This document shows, in pieces, positions 31,785 through 33,078 of a stretch of 33,078 bases of DNA. How positions within the stretch are numbered: position 1 is the first letter of the stretch; each line of letters begins with the position of its first letter. Origin of the DNA: Bacteroidota bacterium (lineage in GTDB: Bacteria > Bacteroidota > Bacteroidia > Bacteroidales > GCA-2748055); NCBI GenBank assembly GCA_024640885.1, contig JAHEEC010000043.1, positions 1 through 33,078 of the forward strand. Direction: 5' to 3'. The notes under the pieces were generated by a model. That model did no database searches. It saw only the letters and a list, made by a program, of their open reading frames with translations, and was not told the DNA's origin. Made by a program: the position numbers and the translations under genes.

Positions 31785-32666
31785 ATGCAACAAGAAACAA
31801 ATTCAAACTACCCATCAAATGCGTTCGGACGTTTTTGGATGAAGGTTCCGCTGGTCGTCCGCTCCATACTATCAGGTTTTGCTGTCACATCTATAGGTGT
31901 AGGCAGCTGGGTACTTCTGGTAGAGAACATCCCTGCTCCCTGGTCGGTTGTTCCCATGGCCGCAATTCTAATTTTTTACTGGATCTATTTCGGTGGCAAG
32001 TGGAAACCTTCAAACACCCAGGTTTTCCGCCGTTTTTGCATGCGGAAATCCAGGCTGAAAAGACCCGCATGGATCTGGAGTTTACTGGCTGCTTCACTCA
32101 TTATCCTGTTTATCAATTCAGTCGGGATATTTACGTTTCGGATATTTGAGTTTCAGCCTGATGTATTTAAGACGGCCAGGTTCCTGAATGATTTAGCCCC
32201 CTGGAAGGCCTGGCCGGTTATCCTGATGGCATCACTGGTGGCGGGAATATGCGAGGAAATCGGCTATCGGGGATATATGCAGGCACCACTGGAACAAAAA
32301 TATGGCCCAGTGGCGGGCATTTCTATTACCTCACTGGTGTTCGCTGTTGCCCATTTACACCAGGCCTGGGCCGGCGGCATGCTCGGAATGATAGTAATCT
32401 TTGCGGTCTCCTTTCTGATCGGGTATCTGGCCTATTCGAGCAAATCGCTTCTTCCCGGCATTGTAGCCCATGTTTCATTTGATATTATCAATTTCTCCTA
32501 CTGGTGGTCCGATGTGGTCGGTACCTTTGAACGCAAGCCCATCAGCATGACAGGTGTCGACAACCACTTTATTATAACGGTTCTGCTGGTACTTCTGTCA
32601 ACCATTTTATTTATTGCTACCATCAGGAAATTATTGAAACTGAAAGGTCCGGCAGATTTGGCATAG
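31785..32666 (+). CDS. CPBP-family intramembrane metalloprotease
   Basis: A 293-residue multi-pass membrane protein of the CAAX protease/bacteriocin-processing (CPBP, Abi) family. The catalytic motif is EExxxR (Glu157, Glu158, Arg162, in CEEIGYRGY), followed by His190 in AVAHLH and His229 in IVAHVSFD. The usual helix pattern fits. Members cleave membrane peptides or act in bacteriocin immunity and signal transduction. Here the neighbours do not identify a substrate. The ATG at 31785 gives a cytosolic N-terminal tail of about 20 residues. The family is clear; the role is not. Confidence 0.9.
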   Translation: MQQETNSNYPSNAFGRFWMKVPLVVRSILSGFAVTSIGVGSWVLLVENIPAPWSVVPMAAILIFYWIYFGGKWKPSNTQVFRRFCMRKSRLKRPAWIWSLLAASLIILFINSVGIFTFRIFEFQPDVFKTARFLNDLAPWKAWPVILMASLVAGICEEIGYRGYMQAPLEQKYGPVAGISITSLVFAVAHLHQAWAGGMLGMIVIFAVSFLIGYLAYSSKSLLPGIVAHVSFDIINFSYWWSDVVGTFERKPISMTGVDNHFIITVLLVLLSTILFIATIRKLLKLKGPADLA

Positions 32667-32705
32667 GGATCGAACTTGCCAGAAGCTGCAAATCTGAAAA
32701 AGATG

Positions 32706-32730
32706 AGGTGGTCGCAAATTGCGGCCACCT
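32706..32730. repeat. Strong hairpin after the CPBP gene
   Basis: Arms AGGTGGTCGCA and TGCGGCCACCT pair over 11 bp (one T-G) around a 3-base AAT loop, 40 bases after the CPBP stop. No T-run follows on the plus strand; on the minus strand a CTTTTT lies a few bases away. An 8-bp repeat (CAGATTTG/CAAATCTG) and a 6-bp GCTGCA/TGCAGC flank it. It may be an mRNA-stabilising or weak termination element. Confidence 0.4.
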
Positions 32731-32891
32731 GCAGCAGGGAGGATAGTTAAGCAATGAATCCTGCTTCAAAAGTTCTGAAAAATTGAAAGAAATATGAGTA
32801 TTATTGAAGTCCAAAAGTAAAGCATCCAATTAAGGAGGGAATAAACAGTTTCAAAATCTGTATTTTTACTTATTCGATTAATTCAGACATT

Positions 32892-33078
32892 ATGAGCAAG
32901 ACAGCATTAATCTTCAGCCCGGAAGGTGGAAACGTTAATTACGTTACAAATAAGCTGGGAGCTTTGATCGGAAATGATAAAGTTGATATAATTCCGGTTA
33001 AAGAAGTTGAAAAAGGAGATTTATCCAAATATGATCAGGTTATTCTTCTTGGTTCTACTGTTGGAGCAGATCACTGGA
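32892..33078 (+). CDS. Flavodoxin-family protein, 5' part only
   Basis: Sixty-two residues are visible before the window ends. The start MSKTALIFSPEGGNV resembles the phosphate loop of a flavodoxin (SPEGGN-type, as in some Bacteroidota flavodoxins), and YDQVILLGSTVGADHW fits the next strand and FMN-binding loop. It is probably a small FMN electron carrier or an NADPH-dependent FMN reductase relative. The stop and length are outside the window. Confidence 0.7.
   Translation, partial: MSKTALIFSPEGGNVNYVTNKLGALIGNDKVDIIPVKEVEKGDLSKYDQVILLGSTVGADHW

Noticed and set aside
1..33078. CRISPR arrays, tRNA genes, insertion sequences or phage genes
   Set aside because: No repeated spacer pattern, tRNA-like cloverleaf, transposase domain or phage protein was seen on either strand.

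Overview
The window looks like a chromosomal segment of an anaerobic or facultatively anaerobic Bacteroidota, probably of the Bacteroidales/Marinilabiliales type. The evidence is a SusC/SusD pair, a type IX secretion (T9SS) type A C-terminal sorting domain, many lipoproteins with a bare Cys lipobox, a DUF6377-type regulator, Bacteroidota-like promoter elements (-33 TTTG, -7 TAnnTTTG) and few Shine-Dalgarno sites. An oxygen-sensitive glycyl radical enzyme (GRE) argues for anaerobic growth. I saw no tRNA, rRNA, CRISPR array, insertion sequence or phage gene.

Layout. 1-4.1 kb: a D-lyxose-isomerase-like cupin (+), then on the minus strand a PQQ-type beta-propeller lipoprotein overlapping a VTT/DedA-like membrane protein, and a DEAD-box RNA helicase whose motif II reads DEFD. 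4.3-5.4 kb: a HGSNAT-like membrane acyltransferase (+). 5.5-10.6 kb: a compact minus-strand operon of GRE activase, YbiW/PflD-type GRE, ROK sugar kinase and DeoR repressor. Its promoter has a perfect 12-bp palindrome between the -33 and -7 elements. 10.8-22.0 kb: a minus-strand polysaccharide utilization locus of a DUF6377 transmembrane regulator, SusC, SusD, a SusE/SGBP-like lipoprotein, a GH30 glycosidase and a T9SS-exported protein with three AMPK-beta/CBM48-like modules.

22.4-30.5 kb (+): a lipoprotein cytochrome c, a secreted TolB-like propeller with an unrecognised C-terminal half, a HEAT-repeat/SAM-methyltransferase fusion that carries an export signal, a 41-residue lipoprotein, and a large FG-GAP/ASPIC-UnbV lipoprotein. 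30.6-33.1 kb (+): a seven-TM AraC-type regulator, a CPBP-family membrane protease and the start of a flavodoxin.

How the parts may work together. The PUL would capture and cut a glucan-like polymer at the surface (GH30 plus SusCD plus binding proteins). The GRE operon looks like an inducible route for a phosphorylated sugar derivative: the ROK protein phosphorylates, the GRE does a radical elimination or ring opening, the activase installs the glycyl radical, and DeoR represses. From memory, the E. coli relative YbiW has been linked to 1,5-anhydroglucitol-6-phosphate. That makes an anhydrohexitol pathway the leading but unproven hypothesis. The most puzzling pair is the TolB-like protein with the apparently exported HEAT-methyltransferase.
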